This document shows, in pieces, positions 17,354 to 25,488 of a DNA stretch of 64,000 bases. Both the position numbers and the translations under genes were made by a program. Origin of the DNA: Flavobacteriales bacterium (GTDB lineage: Bacteria > Bacteroidota > Bacteroidia > Flavobacteriales > Weeksellaceae); NCBI GenBank assembly GCA_020635515.1, contig JACJZS010000002.1, positions 186,001 to 250,000 on the forward strand, given 5' to 3'. Below the pieces are notes generated by a model that saw only the letters and a program-made list of their open reading frames with translations, was not told the origin of the DNA and did not search any database. The stretch's first letter is position 1; each line of letters opens with the position of its first letter.

Positions 17354-19003
17354 ATGGCTCTACAAAAACAAAATCCAACGAAAACAGAATCTTGGAAAAA
17401 TCTACAAAGTCATTACAACTCTATAAAAAATAAAACACTAACTGAATTATTTAGCGAAAATGAAAATCGTTTCGATGAGTTTAGTATTTCATTTAACAAC
17501 ATATTGTTCGATTATTCAAAAAACAGAATTAGTGAAGAGACATTACAATTACTAATTTCTCTAGCTAATGAATGTAGACTTCGCAAATCGATAGAACAAC
17601 AATTTAATGGAGATTTTATCAACGAAACTGAAAATAGAGCAGTTCTTCACACCGCATTACGAAATAGAAGCAATACTCCTGTTATAGTTGATGGAAAAAA
17701 TATAATGGAGGACATAAACCGTGTTTTGGAACAAGTAAAAGAATTTTCTAATGAAGTTATTTCTGGTAATTGGAAAGGATATACAGGAAAATCAATTACA
17801 GATGTAGTAAACATAGGAATTGGTGGTTCTGATTTGGGTCCTGTAATGGTAACGGAAGCCTTGAAACATTACAAAAATCATTTAAATATCCACTTTGTTT
17901 CTAATGTAGATGGAACTCATATTGCTGAAACGTTAAAAGGTTTAAATCCTGAAACTACTTTATTTATAATTGCTTCAAAAACATTTACCACACAGGAAAC
18001 CATGACTAATGCGTCTTCTGCAAAAGACTGGTTTTTGAAAGATGCAAAACTTGAAGATGTAGCGAAACATTTCGTAGCATTATCTACCAATGCAAAATCG
18101 GTTTCTGAATTTGGAATTGACACCAAAAATATGTTTGAGTTTTGGGATTGGGTAGGTGGAAGATATTCACTTTGGAGTGCAATTGGGTTAAGTATCTCTT
18201 TAGCCGTTGGTTTCGATAAGTTTGAAGAACTTTTGGAAGGTGCTCATGAAATGGATTTACACTTTAAAGAAGAAAATTTCTCAAATAATATTCCTGTATT
18301 GCTTGGTTTATTAGGAATTTGGTACAACAACTTTTTTGGAGCAGAATCGGTTGCTATTCTTCCTTATGAGCAATATTTACATCGATTTGCCGCCTATTTC
18401 CAGCAAGGAGATATGGAATCTAATGGAAAGTATGTTGATAGAAACGGCGAAGAAGTGGATTACCAAACGGGACCAATTATTTGGGGAGAACCTGGAACTA
18501 ATGGACAACATGCTTTTTATCAGTTAATTCATCAAGGAACTAAACTTATTCCTAGTGATTTCTTTGCTGCTGCAAATTCACTGAATCCTATTTCTGACCA
18601 TCAACCAAAATTACTTTCTAACTTTTTTGCACAAACAGAAGCTCTAGCATTCGGAAAGTCAAAAGAAGTGGTAATTGAAGAACTTAAAAATCAAGGAAAA
18701 TCTGAGCAAGAAATTGAATTTTTAACTCCTTTTAAAGTATTCAAAGGAAATATTCCTACTAATTCTTTCTTGTATAAAGAACTAACGCCTAAAGTTTTAG
18801 GAAGTTTGATTGCTATGTACGAACACAAAATATTTGTACAAGGTGTAATTTGGAATATTTATTCTTACGACCAATGGGGAGTTGAACTTGGAAAACAATT
18901 AGCTAATAAAATTCTTCCTGAATTAAACTCTAAAGAAGAAATCACTTCTCATGATTCTTCTACCAATGGATTGATAAATGCATATAAATCAATGAGAAAT
19001 TAA
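17354..19003 (+). CDS. pgi: Glucose-6-phosphate isomerase
   Basis: The 549-residue enzyme interconverts glucose 6-phosphate and fructose 6-phosphate in the cytoplasm. Signatures include VVNIGIGGSDLGPVMVTEAL (about residues 152-172), the phosphate-binding SKTFTTQETM segment, WDWVGGRYSLWSAIGLS, and GEPGTNGQHAFYQLIHQGTK near 375-395 with the catalytic Glu and His region. The length is that of the long form also found in proteobacteria and eukaryotes. It may feed fructose 6-phosphate to amino-sugar synthesis used by the polysaccharide locus, though nothing links them in sequence. Confidence 0.97.
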   Translation: MALQKQNPTKTESWKNLQSHYNSIKNKTLTELFSENENRFDEFSISFNNILFDYSKNRISEETLQLLISLANECRLRKSIEQQFNGDFINETENRAVLHTALRNRSNTPVIVDGKNIMEDINRVLEQVKEFSNEVISGNWKGYTGKSITDVVNIGIGGSDLGPVMVTEALKHYKNHLNIHFVSNVDGTHIAETLKGLNPETTLFIIASKTFTTQETMTNASSAKDWFLKDAKLEDVAKHFVALSTNAKSVSEFGIDTKNMFEFWDWVGGRYSLWSAIGLSISLAVGFDKFEELLEGAHEMDLHFKEENFSNNIPVLLGLLGIWYNNFFGAESVAILPYEQYLHRFAAYFQQGDMESNGKYVDRNGEEVDYQTGPIIWGEPGTNGQHAFYQLIHQGTKLIPSDFFAAANSLNPISDHQPKLLSNFFAQTEALAFGKSKEVVIEELKNQGKSEQEIEFLTPFKVFKGNIPTNSFLYKELTPKVLGSLIAMYEHKIFVQGVIWNIYSYDQWGVELGKQLANKILPELNSKEEITSHDSSTNGLINAYKSMRN

Positions 19004-19044
19004 TTAAAATTATAAATTAACACTGGTTTGTTATCGGTATTTTT

Positions 19045-19074
19045 TTGAACTTGCCAAACAATTCACTACATTTG
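19045..19074 (+). promoter_or_regulatory. Promoter of the holin-X-like pair
   Basis: TTG at 19045-19047, a 19-bp spacer and TACATTTG at 19067-19074 form an exact Bacteroidota-type promoter, 20 bp before the ATG at 19095. Confidence 0.7.
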
Positions 19075-19094
19075 AATAGAAAAACACAACTATT

Positions 19095-19445
19095 ATGATT
19101 GGTACTATAAAAAAAATAATAGAAAATAAGATAACAATAATAAAGCTTAATGCAATAGATAAGATGTCTAAAAATGCAAGCAGTACTGTTCATTCGGTAT
19201 TGCTTGTTTTGATGTTAATCATGTTTGTTGTTTTTTTAAACGTATCTGCTTTGTTCGTAATTGATTACTTTATGCATAGTTTGATGTATTCAAGTTTAAT
19301 TATTACTGGTTTTTACTTGCTGTTAATTCTAATTCTTGTTTTTGCAAAGAAATCAATTGTTGGAATGTTTCAAGATATATTTATTCCTATTTTCTCAAAA
19401 AAAATACTAAAAGATGAATCAAAGAAAAAAACTAAAACTGCATAA
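19095..19445 (+). CDS. Holin-X/DUF1469-like inner-membrane protein
   Basis: The 116-residue protein has an amphipathic N-terminal helix, two strong membrane helices (about residues 38-57 and 67-88) and a Lys-rich C-terminus. This is the layout of the PF07332 family (Actinobacterial holin-X/YqjE-like), common as a chromosomal stress or envelope gene in Bacteroidota. It has its own promoter and overlaps the next gene by 32 bp. No phage gene lies nearby, so the holin name does not imply a prophage. Confidence 0.65.
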   Translation: MIGTIKKIIENKITIIKLNAIDKMSKNASSTVHSVLLVLMLIMFVVFLNVSALFVIDYFMHSLMYSSLIITGFYLLLILILVFAKKSIVGMFQDIFIPIFSKKILKDESKKKTKTA

Positions 19446-19656
19446 AGAACAACTAAGTATCGAAAATCAAAAATTAATAGAATCTCTTCCTAATTGGAGT
19501 AAAGATTCTATCACAAAGGCATTACCTGCTGTTTTTCCTTTTGTGTTGGACTTTTTTATTCTTAGACTTCCTATCAAAAATAAACTCTTGAAATACATAG
19601 GCGGATATATTCTTCGTTCTTCAGCATTAACTATTCAAAATTACAGCAAAAAATAA
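19414..19656 (+). CDS. Small hypothetical protein paired with the holin-X-like gene
   Basis: The 80-residue protein is basic at its N-terminus, with a moderately hydrophobic segment around residues 38-65 (FPFVLDFFILRLPIKNKLL). It starts inside the 3' end of the preceding gene in another frame, suggesting translational coupling. In E. coli the YqjE-like protein is followed by a similar small protein (YqjK), so this may be the equivalent. I cannot confirm homology by eye. Confidence 0.55.
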   Translation: MNQRKKLKLHKEQLSIENQKLIESLPNWSKDSITKALPAVFPFVLDFFILRLPIKNKLLKYIGGYILRSSALTIQNYSKK

Positions 19657-19675
19657 ATAACACTTAAATATAAAT

Positions 19676-21028
19676 ATGCAACCTAAAGAAGACTTTTTAC
19701 TTAAAGCATTTCATCTTGGCATCATCAAATTTGGAACATTTACCTTAAAAAGCGGAATTGAATCTCCATTTTATGTAGACTTACGTCCTCTTGCTTCGAG
19801 TCCTGAATTACTTAAAACACTTGCTAATTTCTTGTTAGAACTCGAAGAAGAATCATCTTATGAGCTTATTTGTGGTGTTCCTTATGCTGCACTTCCCATG
19901 GCAACAGTAATGTCTATAGCAAGTGGAATTCCTCTTATCATTAAACGAAAAGAAAATAAAGGATACGGAACAAAACGTATGCTAGAAGGAGTTTTTAGCG
20001 ATGGACAAAAATGTCTTTTAGTAGAAGATGTAATTACCAGTGGAAAAAGTTTAGTTGAAACCATTGCCGAAGTAGAAAGAGAAGGTTTAAAAGTTCAGGA
20101 TATTGTTGTAGTACTTGATAGAGAGCAAGGAGGAATTGAAAAGCTTAAAAAACAAGGATATCACGTACGCACCTTATTTACTATTAATGAAGTGATAAAT
20201 ATATTGTTTAAATACAATAAACTGGATAAAAGAGAAGTTACCAAAATACGTGAATTTTTAAACTCAGATATTTCTGCACCAAAGATTAAGCGTCTTTCTT
20301 ATGAAGAAAAATTAAAAATAAATACACACGAAACTGCTCAAAAAATACTTTCTATAGCAACTGAAAAAAAATCTAACCTAATCTGCTCTGCTGACGTTAA
20401 TACTACCAAAGAACTAATTGAATTAGCTGAAAAAGTAGGTAATCACATTGTAGCATTAAAGACTCACATTGATATAATTACTGATTTTAATGATGATACC
20501 ATTAAACAGTTGCAAAAAGTAGCACAGGAAAAAAACTTCTTATTATTTGAAGATAGAAAATTTGCAGATATAGGAAATACACAAGAAAATCAATACAAAA
20601 AAGGAATCTATAAGATTTCTTCTTGGGCAGATATGATTACTTCTCATGTAATTGCAGGAGAAACCTCATTAAAAGCATTTGACTCTTCTGGAGTTGTTGC
20701 CATTGTAGAAATGTCTTCTAAAGGAACGTTAACAGATAGTTACTACGTGAGTAAAGCATTGGAAGTTGCTGAAAAATCTCCTAATGTATTTGCAGCGGTT
20801 GCTCAAAGTTCTGTTCCTAAAAGTTTACTGTTATTCACACCTGGTGTAAATCTTGTAACAGAAGGAGATAATAAAGGACAACAATACAATACACCTGAAA
20901 GAGTGTTTCACGAATACCATACCGACTTTATAATTGTAGGAAGAGGAATTTATGCCGATGAAAATCCTAAAGAACAAGCAGAAAAGTACCAAAAGATTGG
21001 TTGGGAATCGTATTTGAATAGCTTGTGA
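19676..21028 (+). CDS. Bifunctional UMP synthase (orotate phosphoribosyltransferase-OMP decarboxylase fusion)
   Basis: The 450-residue protein performs the last two steps of UMP synthesis. Residues 1-190 are orotate phosphoribosyltransferase, with PRPP-binding LLVEDVITSGKS (about 114-125) and the RKENKGYGTKR loop. Residues 205-450 are OMP decarboxylase with the full catalytic set: D240, K262 in LKTHIDI, and D293, K295 and D298 in FEDRKFADIGNT, plus GQQY and VGRG for the phosphate. The decarboxylase half reads like the yeast/animal type rather than the common bacterial PyrF, and the OPRT-OMPDC order is that of eukaryotic UMPS. No other pyrimidine gene is nearby. Confidence 0.95.
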   Translation: MQPKEDFLLKAFHLGIIKFGTFTLKSGIESPFYVDLRPLASSPELLKTLANFLLELEEESSYELICGVPYAALPMATVMSIASGIPLIIKRKENKGYGTKRMLEGVFSDGQKCLLVEDVITSGKSLVETIAEVEREGLKVQDIVVVLDREQGGIEKLKKQGYHVRTLFTINEVINILFKYNKLDKREVTKIREFLNSDISAPKIKRLSYEEKLKINTHETAQKILSIATEKKSNLICSADVNTTKELIELAEKVGNHIVALKTHIDIITDFNDDTIKQLQKVAQEKNFLLFEDRKFADIGNTQENQYKKGIYKISSWADMITSHVIAGETSLKAFDSSGVVAIVEMSSKGTLTDSYYVSKALEVAEKSPNVFAAVAQSSVPKSLLLFTPGVNLVTEGDNKGQQYNTPERVFHEYHTDFIIVGRGIYADENPKEQAEKYQKIGWESYLNSL

Positions 21029-21032
21029 GTGT

Positions 21033-21095
21033 AGATGTTAGATGTTAGACTTTAGAAGTTAGAGAAAAGAGAATAGAATATAGACACTAGACTTT
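21033..21095 (+). repeat. Degenerate heptamer repeat array (nine AGA-initial units)
   Basis: From 21033 the sequence divides into nine consecutive 7-mers that all begin AGA: AGATGTT twice, then AGACTTT, AGAAGTT, AGAGAAA, AGAGAAT, AGAATAT, AGACACT and AGACTTT. The consensus is about AGANNTT. It fills most of the 99-bp gap between the UMP synthase and ruvC. Confidence 0.75.
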
Positions 21096-21127
21096 ACGGT
21101 TATAAGAAAATAGAATGAAGTAAATTC

Positions 21128-21685
21128 ATGCAAGAAAAAATTATTTTGGGAATTGACCCTGGAACTACCGTAATGGGATTTGGCCTTATTGAGGTAGTTT
21201 CTAAAAAGATGAAGTTGATTCGTATGGACGAATTAATCCTAAAAAAATATTCCTCTCATGAATTGAAGCTAAAAAAGATATTTGAAAGAACACTCTCCTT
21301 GATAGAAGAATACAAGCCAGACGAATTAGCAATAGAAGCTCCTTTTTTTGGGAAAAATGTACAATCTATGCTAAAACTTGGTCGTGCTCAAGGAGTTGCC
21401 ATGGCAGCAGGACTTTACAGAGATATTCCCATAACAGAATATTCTCCTAAAAAAATAAAGATGGCAATTACAGGGAATGGAAACGCATCGAAAGAACAAG
21501 TAGCTGGAATGCTGAAAACACTTCTGAATTTAAAAGAATTTCCCACACAGTACTTAGATGCATCTGATGGATTGGCTGTTGCGGTTTGTCATTTTTATAA
21601 CTCAAACACCGTAACTCAAGAAAAAAAATATTCCGGTTGGGAAAGTTTTGTGAAAGAAAATGAAAGCAGAATAAATAAAAGATAA
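21128..21685 (+). CDS. ruvC: Crossover junction endodeoxyribonuclease RuvC
   Basis: The 185-residue Holliday-junction resolvase cuts four-way DNA junctions with RuvAB. The four catalytic acids are present: D10 in LGIDPGT, E70 in AIEAPFFGKN, and D144 and D147 in YLDASDGLAV. The spacing matches E. coli RuvC (D7, E66, D138, D141). The C-terminus is extended by about 15 residues. It ends 2 bp from the convergent epimerase gene. Its partner ruvA lies at the far end of the window, beyond the polysaccharide locus. Confidence 0.95.
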   Translation: MQEKIILGIDPGTTVMGFGLIEVVSKKMKLIRMDELILKKYSSHELKLKKIFERTLSLIEEYKPDELAIEAPFFGKNVQSMLKLGRAQGVAMAAGLYRDIPITEYSPKKIKMAITGNGNASKEQVAGMLKTLLNLKEFPTQYLDASDGLAVAVCHFYNSNTVTQEKKYSGWESFVKENESRINKR

Positions 21686-21686
21686 A

Positions 21687-22583
21687 TTACAAGTCGAAAT
21701 CGAGAACAGGTTTTGGGTTCCAATCTAGCTCTTTTCTTGCTTTCTCGTCTGAAAATGTGTAGGTACACGTAATTTTATCTATGGTTTTGCTATTTATTGG
21801 TAAGAATGAAAGGTAATCTCCTAGTTGTCCTATCCATATAGCTAATTGATATGAAATTCTTCTTACATGTGTATTGTACTGTTTTGCAATATGTTCTTCT
21901 AATTGAAAAAATGTTGGGTGAACACCATCAGTAAGGTTATAAATTCCTGAAACTGGATTTTCTTTTTGAACCCAGTCATCTACTAAATTCACTACATCGC
22001 AAGCTCTTACCATACTTTTTTGAGCTCTTCCTTTCGCAATTCTAGCATACTTTCCTGATTTAATTCCTTCTATCATTTTGCCAAGATTTCCTGGAGGATT
22101 TTTACCTACCAATAATGGTAAACGAAGAATTAAGTAATTAATATTGTTTTCTTTACAGAATTTTTCTATTTCTTTTTCTGCATAAATTTTACTTAATGCA
22201 TAAGCCGTATCTCCTTCTAATGGAGTTGTTTCATCTATATTTTCCCCTGAGGTTAATCCGTATACGGATACACTGGATATATACACAAAATAAGAAGGTT
22301 TATTTTTCTCTAGTGCTTTAATTAAGTTTTTAGTTCCTTTGTGATTTACATCAAAGAAGGCTTGTACTTCTTGGGTATTCTTTGGGTAAATATGTGCCTT
22401 TCCTGCACAATGAACTACACAATCAAAATGAGTAGAAAATTCAGGTACTTGTTTATCTAGCGAACACACTACATCTGATTGCGAGTTCATTCCTAGATTC
22501 ACAACATTATAATTCTTTGAAAAAACATCTACAAAATGCTTTCCAAAGAAACCACTACCTCCTGTAATTAGTATATTTTTCAT
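21687..22583 (-). CDS. NAD-dependent sugar epimerase/dehydratase (extended SDR)
   Basis: The 298-residue protein has the Rossmann start ITGGSGFFGKHF (residues 5-16). It has the catalytic region YISSVSVYG and YALSKIYAEKEIE with the YxxxK pair, and RLPLLVGKNPPGNLGKMIEG. It should act on a UDP-activated sugar (C4 epimerase or reductase type). The exact substrate is not readable from sequence. It overlaps the upstream acetyltransferase by 4 bp and is the last gene of the polysaccharide locus. In many related loci a sugar-phosphate transferase follows such an epimerase; here ruvC follows instead. Confidence 0.85.
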   Translation of the reverse strand: MKNILITGGSGFFGKHFVDVFSKNYNVVNLGMNSQSDVVCSLDKQVPEFSTHFDCVVHCAGKAHIYPKNTQEVQAFFDVNHKGTKNLIKALEKNKPSYFVYISSVSVYGLTSGENIDETTPLEGDTAYALSKIYAEKEIEKFCKENNINYLILRLPLLVGKNPPGNLGKMIEGIKSGKYARIAKGRAQKSMVRACDVVNLVDDWVQKENPVSGIYNLTDGVHPTFFQLEEHIAKQYNTHVRRISYQLAIWIGQLGDYLSFLPINSKTIDKITCTYTFSDEKARKELDWNPKPVLDFDL

Positions 22584-23161
22584 TCTAATCTTCTCACCAA
22601 GTTGTTACTTTCTAGTATATACCTTTGTTTTGTTTCTTCACAAATAGCAATACCATCATTATCGAATGCTAATTTAGTACCATTTTTTGAAATCCAAGCA
22701 ATTTGTTTTGCAGGATTTCCTACAAAAAGTGCAAAATCTGGTATATTTTTAGTTACTACACTTCCCGCTCCTATCATAGCATATTTACCTATCGTAACTC
22801 CACAAATTATTGTAGAATTTGCACCAATAGTTGCTCCTTTTTTTATACTAGTTGGTTTGAACTCTTCTTTTCGTTCTATAAAACTTCTGGGATTAATAAC
22901 ATTGGTAAATACTACTGATGGACCAATAAAAACGTCATCTTCACAAAATACACCTTTGTATAAACTTACATTATTCTGAACTTTTACACCATTTCCTATT
23001 TCAACATCAGATGCTATAAACACATTCTGACCAATAATGCACTCCTCTCCTATTTTAACATTTTTCATAATATGGGAAAAGTGCCAAATTTTAGTATCTT
23101 TTCCTATTTGTGTAGGTACATCAAGGATTGATGATTCGTGTATAAAATAGTCTTTTTGCAT
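22580..23161 (-). CDS. WbpD/WlbB-like N-acetyltransferase (left-handed beta-helix)
   Basis: The 193-residue protein has hexapeptide repeats through most of its length. Typical segments are KIWHFSHIMKNVKIGEECII, NGVKVQNNVSLYKGVFCEDD and VVTKNIPDFALFVGNPAKQI. This matches WbpD/WlbB, which acetylates the 3-amino group of UDP-GlcNAc(3N)A on the way to UDP-GlcNAc(3NAc)A. The WbpB-like dehydrogenase lies upstream, but the aminotransferase WbpE that normally joins them is not between them. It overlaps the epimerase gene by 4 bp. Confidence 0.88.
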   Translation of the reverse strand: MQKDYFIHESSILDVPTQIGKDTKIWHFSHIMKNVKIGEECIIGQNVFIASDVEIGNGVKVQNNVSLYKGVFCEDDVFIGPSVVFTNVINPRSFIERKEEFKPTSIKKGATIGANSTIICGVTIGKYAMIGAGSVVTKNIPDFALFVGNPAKQIAWISKNGTKLAFDNDGIAICEETKQRYILESNNLVRRLE

Positions 23162-23168
23162 CTCTTAT

Positions 23169-23330
23169 TTAAAGGTTTATTCTGCGTTCGTGATTGAACG
23201 GAAATCCTTTTGAACAAAACGTAGATTTTTGGTTTTCAAAAAAAAGTGGAACGATAGTAAACTCTTTTTTTGAAAATACCAAAAACAAGTTTTGGAGAAA
23301 GATTGGAGTAAAAGCACGAGTAAACGCCAT
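23169..23330 (-). CDS. Small open frame of 53 residues containing an inverted repeat; doubtful
   Basis: The gap between the WbpB- and WbpD-like genes carries an unbroken minus-strand frame from ATG 23330 to TAA 23169 (MAFTRAFTPIFLQNLF... ending NHERRINL). It is out of keeping with its neighbours in composition and spans a strong inverted repeat at 23226-23285. It could be a real small protein, but a translated copy of a dispersed intergenic repeat is as likely. I recognise no family. Confidence 0.3.
   Translation of the reverse strand: MAFTRAFTPIFLQNLFLVFSKKEFTIVPLFFENQKSTFCSKGFPFNHERRINL
23226..23285. repeat. Inverted repeat between wbpB-like and wbpD-like genes
   Basis: Left arm TTTTTGGTTTTCAAAAAAAA (from 23226) pairs with the right arm ACTCTTTTTTTGAAAATACC plus AAAAA (to 23285). 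The arms are about 22-25 bp with one or two bulges and a loop of about 13 nt. There is no outside T tract, so it does not look like an ordinary terminator. It could be a small palindromic element. Confidence 0.55.
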
Positions 23331-23334
23331 AAAA

Positions 23335-24294
23335 TCACAAAAACGGATGTCGAGTTAATGGTAATTTTGCAAAAGGATGATACTCTCCTACCAATCCTAG
23401 CGGATTTAGATTTCTGATTTGATAGGTAATATCTACCGATTTTTCGGTTTCTTTGAGTTTAAATCCGTTTCCTTTTAGAATTTCTTGATAACTCAAGGTA
23501 TGTAAGTTTTCAAATCCATCGCTGAACTCCAACTCCTCTCCTTCTATTTTAATGGAACGATAAGTCGTTTTAATCTCCTTAATATCTTCGGGTAGTGTTT
23601 CTGAATTGATGCTTAAAAACCAACGTACATTTGCATTTTTTAGCTGTAAAAAACCTGCAACTCTATCGTGTGTACGAATGTGAACCGTATTCTTTTCAAC
23701 ATCTCCAAAAATCCAAGTAAGAATATCAAAAAAATGAATTCCTATATTGGTGGCAATTCCACCTGATTTTTCTATATCTCCTTTCCAAGAAGTATAATAC
23801 CAACTTCCTCTTGAAGTAATATACGTTAAATCTACATCGTAAATTTTATCTTTGTTTTGCTTGGAAATTTTATTTTTAAGTTCGATGATTTTTGGGTGTA
23901 ATCGAAGCTGTAAAATGGAAAAAACCTGCTTTCCATATTCTTCTTCTGATTTTTCTAATGCTTTGTAATTCCAAGGATTAAGAACAGTAGGCTTTTCACA
24001 AATAACATCAGAATTATTCTTTAATGCGTAACGAATGTGAAAATCATGCAGAAAATTAGGCGAACAAATGGTAAAAAAATCGATTCTTTGATTGTCTAGT
24101 TTTAATTTTTCGATGTGTCTATCGAAACGTTCTAGGTTGGTAAAGAAGTATGACTTAGGAAAATATTTATCTAAAATTCCCACATTATCTGATACATCAA
24201 TAGATGCTAAAAGGTTGCCTTCTGTTTCTTTTATCGCTTGTAAATGGCGTGGTGCAATATAACCTGCAGTTCCTATAAGGGCAAAGTTTTTCAA
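23335..24294 (-). CDS. WbpB/WlbA-like sugar oxidoreductase (Gfo/Idh/MocA family)
   Basis: The 319-residue protein begins FALIGTAGYIAPRHLQAIKE, an NAD-binding Gfo/Idh/MocA start. It contains CEKPTVLNPWNY (about residues 99-110) with the catalytic EKP Lys, and GGIATNIGIHFFDILTWIFG near 178-197. This is the pattern of WbpB/WlbA, which oxidises C3 of UDP-GlcNAcA. It pairs with the downstream WbpD-like acetyltransferase. No UDP-GlcNAc 6-dehydrogenase (WbpA) is in the window. It overlaps the upstream glycosyltransferase by 4 bp. Confidence 0.88.
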   Translation of the reverse strand: MKNFALIGTAGYIAPRHLQAIKETEGNLLASIDVSDNVGILDKYFPKSYFFTNLERFDRHIEKLKLDNQRIDFFTICSPNFLHDFHIRYALKNNSDVICEKPTVLNPWNYKALEKSEEEYGKQVFSILQLRLHPKIIELKNKISKQNKDKIYDVDLTYITSRGSWYYTSWKGDIEKSGGIATNIGIHFFDILTWIFGDVEKNTVHIRTHDRVAGFLQLKNANVRWFLSINSETLPEDIKEIKTTYRSIKIEGEELEFSDGFENLHTLSYQEILKGNGFKLKETEKSVDITYQIRNLNPLGLVGEYHPFAKLPLTRHPFL

Positions 24295-25478
24295 TTTTGT
24301 AATTCTAAAATTTTATTTAAGTATTTTTCTGCAAGAATATCTCTATTAAATTCAGTTTCTGCAAGTCTTTTGGCATTTTTAGCCATTTGATTTCGTAATT
24401 CTATGTCATCAGTAATTTTAACAATTGCATCTGCTAATTCTTTAGGATTATCGGGAGGTACATTAATTCCGCATTTTTCTTTTTCAACTAAATCTTTAAT
24501 CCAACCTGTGGTATTTTGAATTACAGGAGTTCCTGATGCAAAAGAATCAAATAATTTATTTGGGGAGCTTGTCTGTAAAACAGGATAATTTTTAAACATA
24601 ACAAAAGACACTATAGATGAGTTCAGCCATAAAATAACTTCATTCTTGGGAATCAATCCAATAAATGATATATTATCCAAAGAATATAACTTTACTAATC
24701 TTTCTAATTGTGCTCTTTCTGACCCTTCTCCTATAAATACCAAGTGAATTTGTACTTTATTAATAAACCTCATAGCTTCAATTAAGTATTCGCAATTGTC
24801 CATTTGTCCAAGAGAGCCAGCATATAAAACAATCTCTTTTCCTTTAAAATAATCAGGTAACTTCGGACTACTCTTGCTAGAAAATAACTCAACATCACAT
24901 GCATTAGGAATAACCAAAGTAGGTGTTTGGTAAAATCTAGTAACTATACTTTTTTCCATTCCTTTTGAACATGGAACAACAAACTCCGAATTCTTATAAC
25001 ACGTTTTTTCGAACCATAATGCTAACTTAATGATGTATTTATTCGTAATCTTTTTCATTTCTATCCCACCACTTGGCCAAAGATCTCGGACTTCAAAAAT
25101 CATTTTCTTTCGTCTAAACCATTTAGCAAAAAGAGCAGGCAAACCTACAGTTATAGGACCTGATGAAGCAATTACCACATCAAATTTTTCCGTTAATGCA
25201 AACCAAATTGAAACCAACGAATAAATAAGAGCTTTAAACGCACGTTTAATTACAGCATCTCTATTGGAATCTGCAGAATTTATAATGATTAAATTTATTC
25301 CATCAATAGTTCTTCTAGTTATAAATTTAGATACTCTTATATCTGACTTTTCGTAAGGAGAAGTAACTACGGTAACCTTATGACCTTTTTCTACCCAACG
25401 TTTAGTGAGTTCGTATATCCTAGTACTCCAACTTCCTTTAGGAGTTCCAAAATATTGATAAAAAATTAGAATTTTCAT
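24291..25478 (-). CDS. WbuB-like glycosyltransferase family 4
   Basis: The 395-residue cytoplasmic GT-B enzyme begins MKILIFYQYFGTPKGSWSTR. It contains the acceptor-side FEVRDLWPSGGIEMKK segment typical of WbuB, and the donor-side KEIVLYAGSLGQMDNCEYLI and FDSFASGTPVIQNTTG. WbuB-type enzymes commonly add an amino sugar early in O-antigen assembly. It sits directly upstream of the WbpB-like gene, so the linked sugar may be its donor; that is inference. Confidence 0.88.
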   Translation of the reverse strand: MKILIFYQYFGTPKGSWSTRIYELTKRWVEKGHKVTVVTSPYEKSDIRVSKFITRRTIDGINLIIINSADSNRDAVIKRAFKALIYSLVSIWFALTEKFDVVIASSGPITVGLPALFAKWFRRKKMIFEVRDLWPSGGIEMKKITNKYIIKLALWFEKTCYKNSEFVVPCSKGMEKSIVTRFYQTPTLVIPNACDVELFSSKSSPKLPDYFKGKEIVLYAGSLGQMDNCEYLIEAMRFINKVQIHLVFIGEGSERAQLERLVKLYSLDNISFIGLIPKNEVILWLNSSIVSFVMFKNYPVLQTSSPNKLFDSFASGTPVIQNTTGWIKDLVEKEKCGINVPPDNPKELADAIVKITDDIELRNQMAKNAKRLAETEFNRDILAEKYLNKILELQN

Positions 25479-25488
25479 TTAATTTATT

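Noticed and set aside
19095..19445. Holin-like protein as a sign of prophage
   Set aside because: It has a housekeeping-type promoter, a small coupled partner and no phage gene nearby; this family is common on chromosomes.
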